Source: Bryum argenteum (lineage: Eukaryota; Streptophyta; Bryopsida; Bryales; Bryaceae). Taken from it: a stretch of 64,000 nucleotides of DNA. The translations under genes were made by a program, and so were the position numbers. Below the pieces are notes generated by a model. It searched no databases, was not told where the DNA came from, and saw only the letters and a list, made by a program, of their open reading frames with translations. The first letter of the stretch is position 1. Every line of letters begins with the position of its first letter. Below are positions 45,991 through 56,574 of this stretch, in pieces. The stretch spans positions 3,249,263-3,313,262 of the forward strand of contig CM073330.1 in the NCBI GenBank assembly GCA_037043015.1, in the 5' to 3' direction.

Positions 45991-46852
45991 GTTATCTCCG
46001 AGGCGGGGATATTTTCTGTCTAGTCTAGCTATTTTTTACGGTTAGGGCGAAGAAATATCCCCGGCGCGGGGATAATCTGCTGTTTCTTTTTGTACAATGT
46101 TCACGCAAGGAGAAGTTATCCCCAGGCCGGGGATAACTTCTGCATGGACAGGTCACATAGCTGTCATGTGCAGGAAGTTATCCCCGGGCCGGAGATAACT
46201 TGTGCACACAGAGGTCACAAAGCTGCTCTTAATGGAGAAGTTATCCATGGCCCGGGGATAATTCTCTGCTCAGAGCAGAAAATTATCCCCGGGGCGGGGA
46301 TAACTTCTGCATCAAGAGGTGACAACGCTGCTCTGCATGCAGAAGTTATCCCCGGGCCGGGGATAATTTCTGCATTCAGAGGTTACAACGCAGCTCTTAA
46401 TAGAGATATTATCCCCGGCCCGGGGATAATTCTCTGCTCAGAGCAGAAAATTATCCACGGGCCGGGGATAATTCTCCTTTCAGAAGCGAAAAATTATCCC
46501 CGGCCGGGATAATTCTCTCTCGAAGCGAGAAAAATTATCCCCGGGCCGGGGATAATCTTTGCATTAAGAAGCCACAATGCAGCTCTGCATGTAGAAGTTA
46601 TCCCCGGGCCGGGGATAATTTCTGCATTCAGAGGTTACAACGCAACTCTTAATACAGAGATTATCCCCGGGCCGGGGATAATCTCTGCATTAAGAAGTCA
46701 CAATGCAGCTCTTACTACAGAGATTATCCCCGGCCCGGGGATAATTCTCTGCTCAGAGCAGAAAATTATCCCCGGGCCGGGGATAATCTCTGCATTGAGT
46801 TGTGACAATGCTGCTCTGCATGCACAAGTTATCCCCGGGCCGGGGATAACTT
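45991..46852. repeat. Array of 16 GC-rich palindromes on a 21-bp module
   Basis: Sixteen copies of the palindrome TATCCCCGGSCCGGGGATA, some with one to three changes, are centred near 46002, 46065, 46126, 46188, 46251, 46293, 46356, 46419, 46461, 46503, 46545, 46608, 46671, 46734, 46776 and 46839. Steps are 63 or 42 bp, except 61 and 62 at two positions. With its outer TTA/TAA the palindrome is 21 bp. Spacers are about 21 bp (TTCTCTGCTCAGAGCAGAAA, itself palindromic) or about 42 bp (containing TTACAACGCAGCTCT-like sequence). The array ends 30 bp before the ATG of the leftward ParB-like gene, so it occupies that gene's promoter/5' region. Both strands happen to be open for stretches and give IIPGPGI-type repeat peptides. 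Confidence 0.93.
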
Positions 46853-48500
46853 TGGTGACAAAAAGTACAAAGGGTGAATGTACACTAAACCGGTACAAAA
46901 ATGTAGTCACAGTGACAGTTTCAGGAGTGTGTGGTGTTCAATCGTATGTCAATTAAATTATAGGAGATTGTTGAGGTTTTTGGTACCATAATATGGATAT
47001 ATACTCAACCTTCTACCAATGTTTGAAGTGTTTATTAATAGATTGTGCTTCAAATGAACATAAAGAGTATATTTATATACCGACATATACCTGTCACAGT
47101 TTTGTATTAGGCACAAATATACTTTGTTGGGAAAGAGAATTTGTACAATCTAGGCGTAACTTATGGATTGTGTAATGTACACACATTGCTCTTGCATATT
47201 CAATATGGAAATATGCAAGCCATAGTCTAAATTGTCATCTATAGAAAGACTTAGCTTGTTTATTTCAACACAAAGAAAAACAAAGTGGAATTGTTTTTTT
47301 TTTGGTTTTTTTCGTAGTTACTGTTTAATGTGACTAGAATGTACGTGGGCCAGCTATAGCAGAGAATAAATTCCATTCCGTTAGCAGATATTGCCTCGGA
47401 TCTTAAAATGCAGCTGGGGAGCACTTTATGGTATGTTATATACTCTGAAGTACCTGAATGTACTCAATTACACTAGTGAGGCCTGACACAACGCCACGTG
47501 TCTCGCCTTTCCGATCAAATCGGCGGCCCTCTGACAGCCCACGACCTGCAAAAGTAACCCTCGCAATGATGACGCTCCGTTGTTGCATGAAGCTCGTTAA
47601 TATCATTGGACAGGAGTGGGTAACTGCCGCCTTCTTCTCCCTCGAAACGGATCTGAAGTGCTTGCTTTATCGCCCTTCCTTGGACTCTTCTAATTGCTAC
47701 TGCTGTAGGGCGGCGCTAGAAGGCTATCTTCAAAGCTCAGACTTCAATTGAACGTCCATTTCGTTCTAAAAATGGGAGAATTTTCTGTGAACGTTTGTCA
47801 GATGAATGGAATCCCAATGAATTTGGGAGGTTTAGGGTTTGGTGTTGTGCGGTATCGCCCTTTCTGGTCAGTTTCTTCTGTTGTTGTGTTTTTCGGAGCT
47901 GTTTCACCAAAAACTCAGAAAGTGCGAAGCCCGAAAGTGAGAAGTCGAGAATATGTTGTGCGCTTTAGAATCTGGAGGACGAAGAGAGAATCCGTGAATG
48001 CTAATAGCGGTTGGAGGAGTTGTCTAGCGCACTCAGAAGTGAAGGGCGTCGACACCAAACCCCAATCTCACCGTGGAATTTCGATCTAGGTATCACTTAT
48101 CCATAATCTGCTGCTCTTTTGTTTCAATATTCATCTGATGCTAGTCTCGCCATTGACATACTCCCGCCTAGAAGTTGAATCGTGTTTTGTTAGAATAGTA
48201 TCCAGTTAGGGAGGGATCTGAAGCCTTTAGTAGAATTTAACTGCCTGCATGCTTTCCCGCTTTCTAGAGAAATGCCCTTGATTTGTATTTGCGAGTCTTT
48301 TATCTCGTTGCGTGAGGAATGGCGTCTGGCCTGAGAGAGATCCGATGCCTGGAAGAGGATTTCACTCCAATGCCTTACGAGCAATTCCTGGTTTCGGAGA
48401 AAAACGATGCTAGATCCAAAACCTCGCATTCCTTCTGTCTGTGTTTCCGTGACTGCATTCTTCCCCGCTTCGTACAGACAACCTCCCGCTGCTAGTTATT
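46853..48500. other. No recognised gene; possible exon near 47.75-48.09 kb
   Basis: 46860-47450 is AT-rich with nothing recognisable. From 47480 to 48100 the sequence is richer in GC, and a plus-strand frame from 47748 runs 113 codons to a stop at 48089. A GT splice donor-like site (CGATCTAG then GTATCACT) overlaps its end. It resembles no family I know. Confidence 0.35.
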
Positions 48501-48506
48501 TTAACA

Positions 48507-49440
48507 TTGTCGGAAAAGTTCAACCCATGCTGCACTATTGGTTTCTCTGCTCATATGCCTTTTTTTGGAGGGAACTTTGTAGGAAACGAAATGGGAAATG
48601 CGCGGACTCAACAACGGCGTGCTGGAGTGAGACGTCCCGGACCTGCTCAGAGAGCACAAGCACTTCAAGAAGAGCTTCTTCGACCTGATGTAATTCTGGC
48701 TAGAGAGCGAGCAGCTGAGCGTCAGCGGCAATGTCGGATGAGAAAACGCGCAGTACAGGAAGCTTCGAGATTGCTCCCCACAGCTGACGATGGAGCACCA
48801 TCGCGCGATTTTGGGCGAAGAGATGCCTCTAGAGTCTCGAACAAAATCGTTCAATTCATAATCGAGGAGTTCCAAGGTGTGCGTCGGGGTCCTGAGTTCC
48901 GGAAGGCTGTGATGGAATCAATGCTTCGGAATACTGCACTAATGCCTCATCTCCCGGAGTACTACTCGTGCCCGTCTGAAGCCAGAGCTCAGCATTCGTT
49001 CATCCAAAGCTACAGGACCGAATTGGAGTCATTGAAGATACCAACTTCGAAGGAGAAGTTGGTGAGAAAGACAACTCTTCTTGAAGCTGCGATTTCCAGA
49101 AATGTTGGCGGAGTCAGAGCATTATCGAGGGTCCTGGGCACAAAGAAAAGTAACATTTCCAACGCAATTCAACGCGTCAAACTCGAATCGATTGGATCCT
49201 CGCCTTCACCTTAGTCAACGGAGAAAGCGAGAAGGCATTTCCAACAATACGAAAGCCTTAGTCAACCTATGGTGGACTTCAAACCCGAGTAAGTCCGAAC
49301 AAGAAGGACGTGACGCGAAAAGGTTGGGGCTGAAAACATACGAACAAAGACCCCTACGCATTTCCTTCTAGAAAGCCTCGGTATGTTCAACTCCACACCG
49401 TCCTAAATTTCTTACATTCTCGCAAGTTTTCGATATATGA
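48507..49440 (+). CDS. N-terminal part of an unclassified DDE-like transposase
   Basis: The plus-strand frame carries an Arg/Gln-rich helical stretch (RERAAERQRQCRMRKRAVQ), a predicted helical domain (VSNKIVQFIIEEFQGVRRGP), and a helix-turn-helix-like segment (NVGGVRALSRVLGTKKSNIS) typical of a DNA-binding head. After 49214 another frame continues with WTSNPSKSEQEGRDAKRLGL and NKDPYAFPSRKPRYVQ, so either an intron or a frameshift lies near 49200. It pairs with the catalytic-type part at 50085-52027. Animals and algae have similar uncharacterised proteins with the same domain order; this is from memory and the family is unnamed here. Confidence 0.6.
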
Positions 49441-50084
49441 TAGTACCTCGATCGGTAGAATGTATCCTGCTGAATACATGAAATGCATGATTGAAGTATC
49501 TCATTGTCCAGACGTCTATCTTAAAACTACACCACATGAATATGTGTGAAGTCAAGGCACAAAGTTGACTACATGCATGTCTATTGGTTTATAAAGTACT
49601 GTGGTTTATGTACTCCTCATACCATGCCTTGACTTTGTAGACTTTTGATAGTGTGTTGTTTAACTTAATGTACACATTTGATGTAGGATTACAAAACATA
49701 GTACCTTCTACAGGATACAATGTACTTTGAGGTGCACCGGATCGTGTATAAAGTAGATCCCACAGTCTTTGTAGACTTTAATATACATTGGCTAGTATAT
49801 GTTCGACTCTGAATTCTAATGTATGTATATGACATATACATTTCAATGTATATGTAGTGTCTGTACTGAGGATATAGACTACCATACACGTACTTCTGTA
49901 TTGTAAATACAAACCTATTCTATACTTCTCACAGTACATGATTTTATTGATCAAGTATGTCGATATAGTATTCAAGTATGCTTACTGTCCCATATAGCTT
50001 GTCAGGTATATTTACATACTTACGATGCTATCTGTGCATATACATTTGAAGTATATACTATTTTTGTTGGGTAGATTTACTTAC

Positions 50085-52027
50085 CTTCAGTGGGCATGCA
50101 CTTGATTTTGATTCTTGCAGTCTTCTTTCCATTCTCGATTCCGTATGGCGCACGAAGATCAGACAATAGGATTCAGCGCATTTGAGAGATTGAAGCCGTT
50201 TTTTGTGAAGAGGTGCAAAGATCGTAATGTTTGCTGCTGCAAATACCACGTAGAGATTGACTTGCTCCGGGAAGGGATGAACAACATGCGTAATTCCAAT
50301 AAGGGAGTACATGCTTCCTTATCTTGCAGTTGTGATTGTCCACTTTGCATAAGTACTTCCGAATTGGGTTGTTCTGCAGCAGAACAGAGTTTTAAAGGGG
50401 TGACTTCACTGTGGGAGCAAATCGTCTGTCCGAAGGCAGAGACTCATGAATTCCACAAACTTGAATGTCTGATGGGGTTGTGCGGTAATTGTGGTGCAGA
50501 CAATCTCCCAATTTGTCCTCTGGAAAGGTCAAATGAGACCTGGACCTTGAGATGGAGGTGTTTTGAGAACGAATTGGTTGGGTACACTGACAATGGGGAG
50601 CCCAGGAAGAAAATTAAGGAAGTGTTCAAAGAAACTTCTTGCTATGTCTTCATACAGTATTTGTTGCCAAGATTGCAGAAATTTGTGACTCATAATTTTG
50701 TTGCTAGGTGGCAAGATTTGCAATGCGGAAAAGTATGGAAACTTTGCCTCATGATGTCGTGTTGTCTCATATAGACTTTGCTTTGAAATTATACTTTTGA
50801 GATGCAAAACGAAATTCAATCAATGCATTGGCAATCTTCACAGTAACCATCTTAGTTCACATCACATACCGCATGGATGTGACTACAGGTAAAGTAAGGA
50901 AAGACACTCATTTCTATATTTCGGATGACCGCACTCATGATACTTTATTTGTCCAGCATTGTTTGCTTCTCCATTGGGCATGGATGAAATCTGAAGGTGT
51001 CAACCCCTCTCGCCATTGGGTGTGGAGTGATGGGTGTGCAGGGCAGTTTAAAGGGGCTAGATCTATGTACTTTGTTAGTCGTTATCCTGGACTAACGGGG
51101 GGTTGTGAGATTACTTGGAATTTCTTTGGGACAGGTCATGGAAAGGGGGAATGGGATGGAGCCGGAGCTGTGGTGAAGCGGGCTCTTCGAACAGAGCAAC
51201 TTCACAACCCGTCAAGGAGGTTGCAAGACGCCAAAGATGTGGTGGAATTCCTTACGGAGTCCATGTCAGGCCTGGTGTCGAGTTCTTTTCAATCCAAGAG
51301 AACTGTGTCGTATAGACACTTTTACAACATCAAGCCTGATGATGTGGAGAGGACACATTTACATGGATGTGACACAATCCCAGGTTCAAGGAATTTTCAT
51401 TCTATACATGCAGTCTCACCAGCGGACCCAACATTGTTAATGGTCAGAGAGCTTGCTTGCTATTGTGCACCATGTATAGATAGTGACTGGCAATCTTGTG
51501 AGAATTCATCACATGTTAAGTCTTGGAGGGTTGTGAAACTAGCCCCTACTAATGTGACTTTTGTGAGGGACCAAATGGTGCATGGTCCAGGAGAAGGAAG
51601 CAATTCTGCTGAAGAAGAGCCGTGGGATTACGTATCTGATGATGAATCACTTGGAGGTTTGGTGAAAATTGGTGACAATTTTGCTGTTCCAGCGATCCAA
51701 GGCAATCGGGAAGGTGTTGAGTTCTATGTTCTCCAATGCGAAAAAGAAAAACAACTTGTGCGAGAGAGCTTCACTTGCGTGTGGGGTGGAGAGTTCGAGC
51801 GTGGGCAACACGTTATTGCAGGTACCTACTATCAAAAGTGGGGGAATAGTGAGCAATCATATGTGTATTTGACTAATTCCCAACTTGCTTACATTGATGC
51901 GGATTTAGTTCTTGCCTGCAAGTTCACAATGGTGCCTGCTCTTCATAGAGTGAAAGGAGATGATCCTGTTTATCAGCTGAGTAGTGAAACTATCAAAGTC
52001 ATTAGGACAAGCCTTGAGGGGTTCTGA
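50085..52027 (+). CDS. Unclassified DDE-like transposase, zinc and catalytic-type parts
   Basis: The first frame (50115-50774) opens in IGFSAFERLKPFFVKRC, then a Cys-rich NVCCCKYHVEIDLL and the spaced Cys sets CSCDCPLC and CGNCGADNLPICP. The second frame (50828-52027) has FYISDDRTHDTLF, the box VWSDGCAGQFKGARSMYFV, then WNFFGTGHGKGEWDGAGAVV, which together look like Asp-based catalytic motifs of an RNase H-fold transposase. A C-terminal Cys patch (ELACYCAPCIDSDW) and a degraded tail follow. Between 50765 and 50828 the frame changes, possibly at a small intron. It belongs to a family of hypothetical proteins I cannot place in a named superfamily. No terminal repeats were found. Possibly still nearly intact. 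Confidence 0.6.
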
Positions 52028-52960
52028 TGTGTGATTAAATTGATAACAACTTTTTAATGATTTTTCGTCTTCATGATAGAGTATGTAATACTATGTGGTG
52101 GAATTCTTGGGTATGAATGCATTCTGTAAAATACTTTTAGTGTATCAGTATACTTTATGTACTCTATCGATGGGTGATGTATACTTAAAAAGTCCTGAAA
52201 TATACTTGGGTCACTGTATATACTTGGTGCATGATATGATGATACTAGCATACATGGGGGTACTGTAGAAAATCAGTTAGTGAAAAAAAAAAAAAAAAGT
52301 CCCAAACATGGACTGCCTCCGGTTTGGGTATTCAATTGTGTCATGCAAGAACCGGTCCCCCCCCACATCAAGGGCAAGGTACTTTCCCCTTATGATTTCT
52401 CTCGTCCCCGATCCAAGGACAACTCGGTGTCTTCTTGACGAAAGGACTCGATTAACTTCAGACTTATTTACCCCGTGAGGTAACTTCCCGAACAATATGG
52501 GATAAATACTTTTACTGAGCTTTTTATTTGTGATCGCATTTTTTTTGTGATCGCATTTTTCGCCAAAAATGACGAGGCGATCTATCAAACGGGCCATGGC
52601 AATACAAGAATATACATTGACAAGTGTAATTACATACCGCCATATTCCTACCCACTTTTTAAGTACTTTCATATACATGAACATGCGATCACCCACTCTG
52701 AGTAAAATTAAACCCAATAATTTGTATTATTTGAAGGAGCTCGAGTTTAATAAAACTCTTCCAATGTACATATCAAAAGTACATATACACATACTTTGCA
52801 AGGGTCTTTTAAACTACATTGCTACATGTACACATTATTCTGCGACTACTATGCACAACATTTAAACATATGGTCTTGAGGTATTTCTTCAGCACATGAA
52901 TGGCCGGCCGGGACCGGAAGACTAGCACCACCCGTATCCTCGCAGATGCTATGCTATTGC
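52028..52960. other. No gene recognised
   Basis: AT-rich, with a 16-bp A run at 52281-52296 and a repeated TTTTTGTGATCGCATTTTT near 52530-52560. Minus-strand frames at 52277-52717 have no known motif. Confidence 0.45.
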
Positions 52961-52961
52961 A

Positions 52962-54490
52962 AAGAACACCTAAACCCACATACGGTTTTAGGATTCTTGG
53001 AGAAATCCATGCCGTAGTCCCGGGTTAGCTCCTCGCCCGCCTTCACTTCTTCTTTTGTAAAAATGCTACCGCTCACACACAAGCAAACATCGGCGGTCAA
53101 ACACACTCAAACAATGCTCACACACAAGCAAACATCGGTTTAGGGCAGCTCAAACAGTGCTCACACACAAGCAAACATCGCGAGCTCTAACAGAGGATCA
53201 CATCGCTGCGTTCCTAGTGGGCGGTGGTCTTGTGAGAACGAGAATGCATCAAATGAATGTGAAAGAAAAAACAATGCATCAATGGGAACTTGGAGCTACA
53301 AACTCACATGATAGTATCTTGATTCCATTGTGTCAATCTTCACAGGAATGTCAATAAGGTTGGCGTCATAACACCTGTGGAGCAAAAAAAACGATTCATC
53401 ATGCAAGCATGCACACAAGTAGCACACAATCCCTTCTAAATACAGGAGTGCACAAAACATGCAAGCATGCACACAAGTAGCACACAATCCCTTCTAAATA
53501 CAGGAGTGCACAAAACCCGTATTATGAAGAACATGAACTCCTACTCTTACCGATGGTTCACGAAACGTGAGACATTCCCACACTTCGTTGCATCAAGACA
53601 CAAGGCCTCTTCATCTGTAAGCAAAATCTCGGACCTCCAATCGGCATCTAAATCCAGCGCATACTTGGTTTGGAATGGCCGAGTTGACATCTCCTGGTTA
53701 CTCACAATTTGGCCCACATATTCGAAGACAAACGCTCCTTTGGGAAGTTCCTCCAAAGTCCGAATACCCCACTGTTTCTTTGGGTTTGTCCAAAAAATCT
53801 GAAACACACAACAAGGCATTATAATTCACTTTCAAAACAAACACATTCACAAAAAAAAAGCATATGAATGCCAACATGATTTCATATTTATAAATACCAA
53901 CTGTAGTCTTCGTGTCGGACCTCCGCACCACCCCCGGTTTGAGCGATTTTGGGCGACATCCACATTGGGCCGAGCATTCCTTCAAAAAAGTACGCGAAAT
54001 ATGGCCATCACAGATTTGTTCCTTACCGAAATACAAACACTTCGGCCCCTCGCAATACTCGTAAACATCCTCCTCTTCTCCAAGTTTTTCTCTTCTTGCC
54101 TAGTCATCCAAATAACACATTATAAGAAACAAACATACACATAAGATTTGCCAATTCTAGAATTAACGGCATTTGTGAGTACAAGTACCATCTCTATGTA
54201 GTCTTTGGTGAAGCAAACCGTTTGCTTCGTATGGAGGAAGCATTCCATCTTGACTTGCACACGAACACCGCCTCCTCTTCGTTCGCGACCCACCGCCACA
54301 CAACTTTTTGCGTACTCACCGTCCTTGAAAATCCCCGGCAATTTTAGAGCTGCACTTCCATGACGCACACTACACTTCATATATTTAAATCGAGGTGGTC
54401 CCTGCTCTGTGCCTTCTCTGAACTGTATGTCAATAGGACATTGCTCAATCCCGACAGAAAGATCACATGAATCTTTCTTTCAAGTCTGAT
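52962..54490 (-). CDS. SUVR-like histone lysine methyltransferase (SET domain), partial
   Basis: Minus-strand exons with good splice sites carry a pre-SET and SET domain in order. About 54189-54487: PPRFKYMKCSV to CFTKDYIEM. 53898-54099: YCEGPKC, ICDGHISRTFLKECSAQCGC. 53551-53798: QWGIRTLEELPKGAFVFEYV, ALCLDATKCGNVSRFVNHR. 53308-53374: CYDANLIDIPVKIDTMESRY. About 52962-53075: TKEEVKAGEELTRDYGMDF. The NHR and GEELTxDYG boxes form the S-adenosylmethionine and catalytic pocket; such enzymes act on histone H3K9 in plant chromatin. The pre-SET segment is divergent after CGC. The last exon ends soon after GFRC without the usual post-SET CxCxxxxC. It may be a decaying or atypical copy. The exact join of the two central exons is unresolved. 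Confidence 0.78.
53069..53180. repeat. Three copies of CTCACACACAAGCAAACATCG
   Basis: The unit GCTCACACACAAGCAAACAT appears three times within 110 bp, inside what should be an intron of the SUVR-like gene. Confidence 0.8.
53399..53516. repeat. 59-bp tandem duplication in an intron
   Basis: A unit starting CATGCAAGCATGCACACAAG and ending GAGTGCACAAAAC stands twice with no difference by eye. It lies in the intron between the two central SET exons, so it is a very recent event. Confidence 0.88.
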
Positions 54491-54718
54491 CCTGCATCAA
54501 CTGATCATGAGATGTTCAAATAACAAATTGAATGCCCAAGGCTACAATGTACAAAATAATGAACAATAATATATCCAAGAGAGCCACCTAATTGCGGTAA
54601 ACTCTCAACGATCCATACATGTTGGAAGTGCCACCATAAACCTGTGATGGTAGGGCAATGCCAAAAAAAAGGGAAAATGACACAAGAAAAGGGGTTCTAC
54701 TTAAGAACCAAATAGCCC

Positions 54719-54893
54719 TGGCCGAAATGCTACACAGCTCACGGCTCTCTGTTACATGCGCCTCCCGTTAGTCACGAATAAAAAAAATTATAAAAATAAA
54801 AACTAGCACTCGGCCGAAATGCTACACAGATCACGGCTCTGTTCCATGCGGCTCTGTTAGTCACGAATAAAAAAATTAAAAAAATAAAAACTA
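54719..54893. repeat. Tandem duplication of about 85-90 bp
   Basis: GGCCGAAATGCTACACAG and the following TCACGGCTCT-GTT-CATGCG, GTTAGTCACGAATAAAAAAA blocks occur twice (about 54720 and 54813) with small differences. Confidence 0.8.
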
Positions 54894-55014
54894 AACCTTC
54901 AGATCTCTCCTACTACTTCAATCTAACTTCACCTTGTACGTCGCTTCGACTTTGTTGGTGCGACTGCGCATCACCTGTCAAGACAAGACACAATTTCTTC
55001 ATCTTCTAGCTCGG

Positions 55015-55910
55015 TCAAGGTTTAAGCGGATCTACCTTGGGCCTCTTCTCGGGTCCGCTACGAGATTTTTGTGGGGGTACATATGTAGCGGGTCCATCAC
55101 CTCGCGTCCGCACTTTATCGGTTTTGGCACGGGTATAAACCGCGGTGGGATCGCAAGTTCGCCCACGCTCCTTGTTTTCACGGGCCTCTGCGGTATTAGG
55201 TTGGTACACCTCGAACGGTGGTACATTCCTCACAACGCCTTTCGGCTCGGCTCGGGAGCGGATGGAGATTCAATTTCCTCGATCGGTCTTTGATGAATGC
55301 GGAGTCTGTCCCTTCAATGCAGCAATCTCGCCCTCAATTCTTCCAAAACTCTATCTCGGTCGGCCTCTCCAAGATTTTCAGCAACCTTCGAACCGCTCCC
55401 ATCTCCTTGGGATTTAGCTTGCCCGCACTCAAGACCACCACTTAGTGCAAAGATCACCCTCGTCATCGCCCACATTTTCTTCCACTGGGATGGGTTCCAT
55501 CTCCACATCCTCGATCTCCGTTCCTAAGTCGGGCATATGACAATCGGCGTCGGGACCCTCTTCATGGTCGTATGGGGTCTTTGGCGAATCATTGTCGCCA
55601 CCGCCTAATCCCGGATCGGCGTCCAAAGCTCTTGGGACTAAACCGTGTAGAGGACTATCCGCTTGTCCCAAGGTCCCGGGAGCATCTTTCTTCACCCTAT
55701 CGTAGTCGGGAGTATTCCTGCACTTTGTCATCTTCGGCGTCCTTGATCTTTGATCTTCCGGAATCGCCAATTCCCACTTGAATCTGCGGATTCACGGCTT
55801 GGTTGGCTTCTCCATGACTCCAAACTCCTGTACAAATGGAGCCAGGGCCGGAGGGCAATGGTTGAGATGAACTCCGCAAAACCAACAAAGATAAAGCTTA
55901 ATGCTCAAGC
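55015..55910 (-). CDS. Unknown acidic/Pro-rich exon-like frames upstream of the SET exons
   Basis: The best minus-strand frame (55770 to 55429, 113 codons) reads SRTPKMTKCRNTPDYDRVKK, then PGLGGGDNDSPKTPYDHEEG and VEMEPIPVEENVGDDEGD: acidic, low complexity, no domain. It is followed (55015-55400) by frames with EKRPKVDPLKP-type basic tails. It stands between the SET exons and the zinc-finger-like frame at 56.6 kb, on the same strand, and may be part of either gene. Function unknown. Confidence 0.35.
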
Positions 55911-56574
55911 ATCAAAGTGGTCCAAGAAGAATTAAGACGGGCATCGAATCGAACATGATATACTACTATAGTATGGAATAGGGCATCAAGGTACTCGTGC
56001 AATAGTACATTATACTACCAAAAGCTGTATATGGTATGTAAACTTACCTCTCAAGTACAAGATGTAGTATATCATACTATTACCACATCTGTGGCGCACT
56101 GGCGCAAAGTACAAACTCTTACTCGAGGTACACAAAGTACTTCGAGTAACGCACCCACAGTACACAAACACTTCGAGTACAGTAAGCAAAGTACAAACAC
56201 TTACTCGAAGTGTGTTTCCTTACTACAGGTTACAAAAATATACTTCACTGCAATTCTCTAAGTACTAACATAAACGTCTGAAAGTATTTGTTCGTAGGTT
56301 ATATACTTGCAAAGAGCTAAGTCAATACTGAAGCCAGTTTCGAAGTCTCACATGTACTCATGTGGAGTACTAAACCAGACTCTGCCCCACAAAACTACAT
56401 CTACTTCAACAATTCACACCTTCTCACTCCCGAGCATACTCTACCCATCGACTATATGTATCCGAAAAATGAATAAAAAGTAACCAAATTGTACATGAGG
56501 TTGTATAGCATAAGAGTAAGAGAGGAGTGAACTCACCAATGTCGGGAAGTTTCCCCTTCGCGATTGTGGTTCTC

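Noticed and set aside
46090-46512. 140-codon IIPGPGI repeat protein gene on the plus strand
   Set aside because: It is open only because 42- and 63-bp steps keep frame. The minus strand is equally open, and codons show no sign of selection. Kept as the rival hypothesis in the array finding.
45991-46852. CRISPR-like array
   Set aside because: Regular repeats with spacers look superficially similar, but the spacers are themselves repeated and fall into two fixed classes, the repeats are full palindromes, and the genome is eukaryotic.
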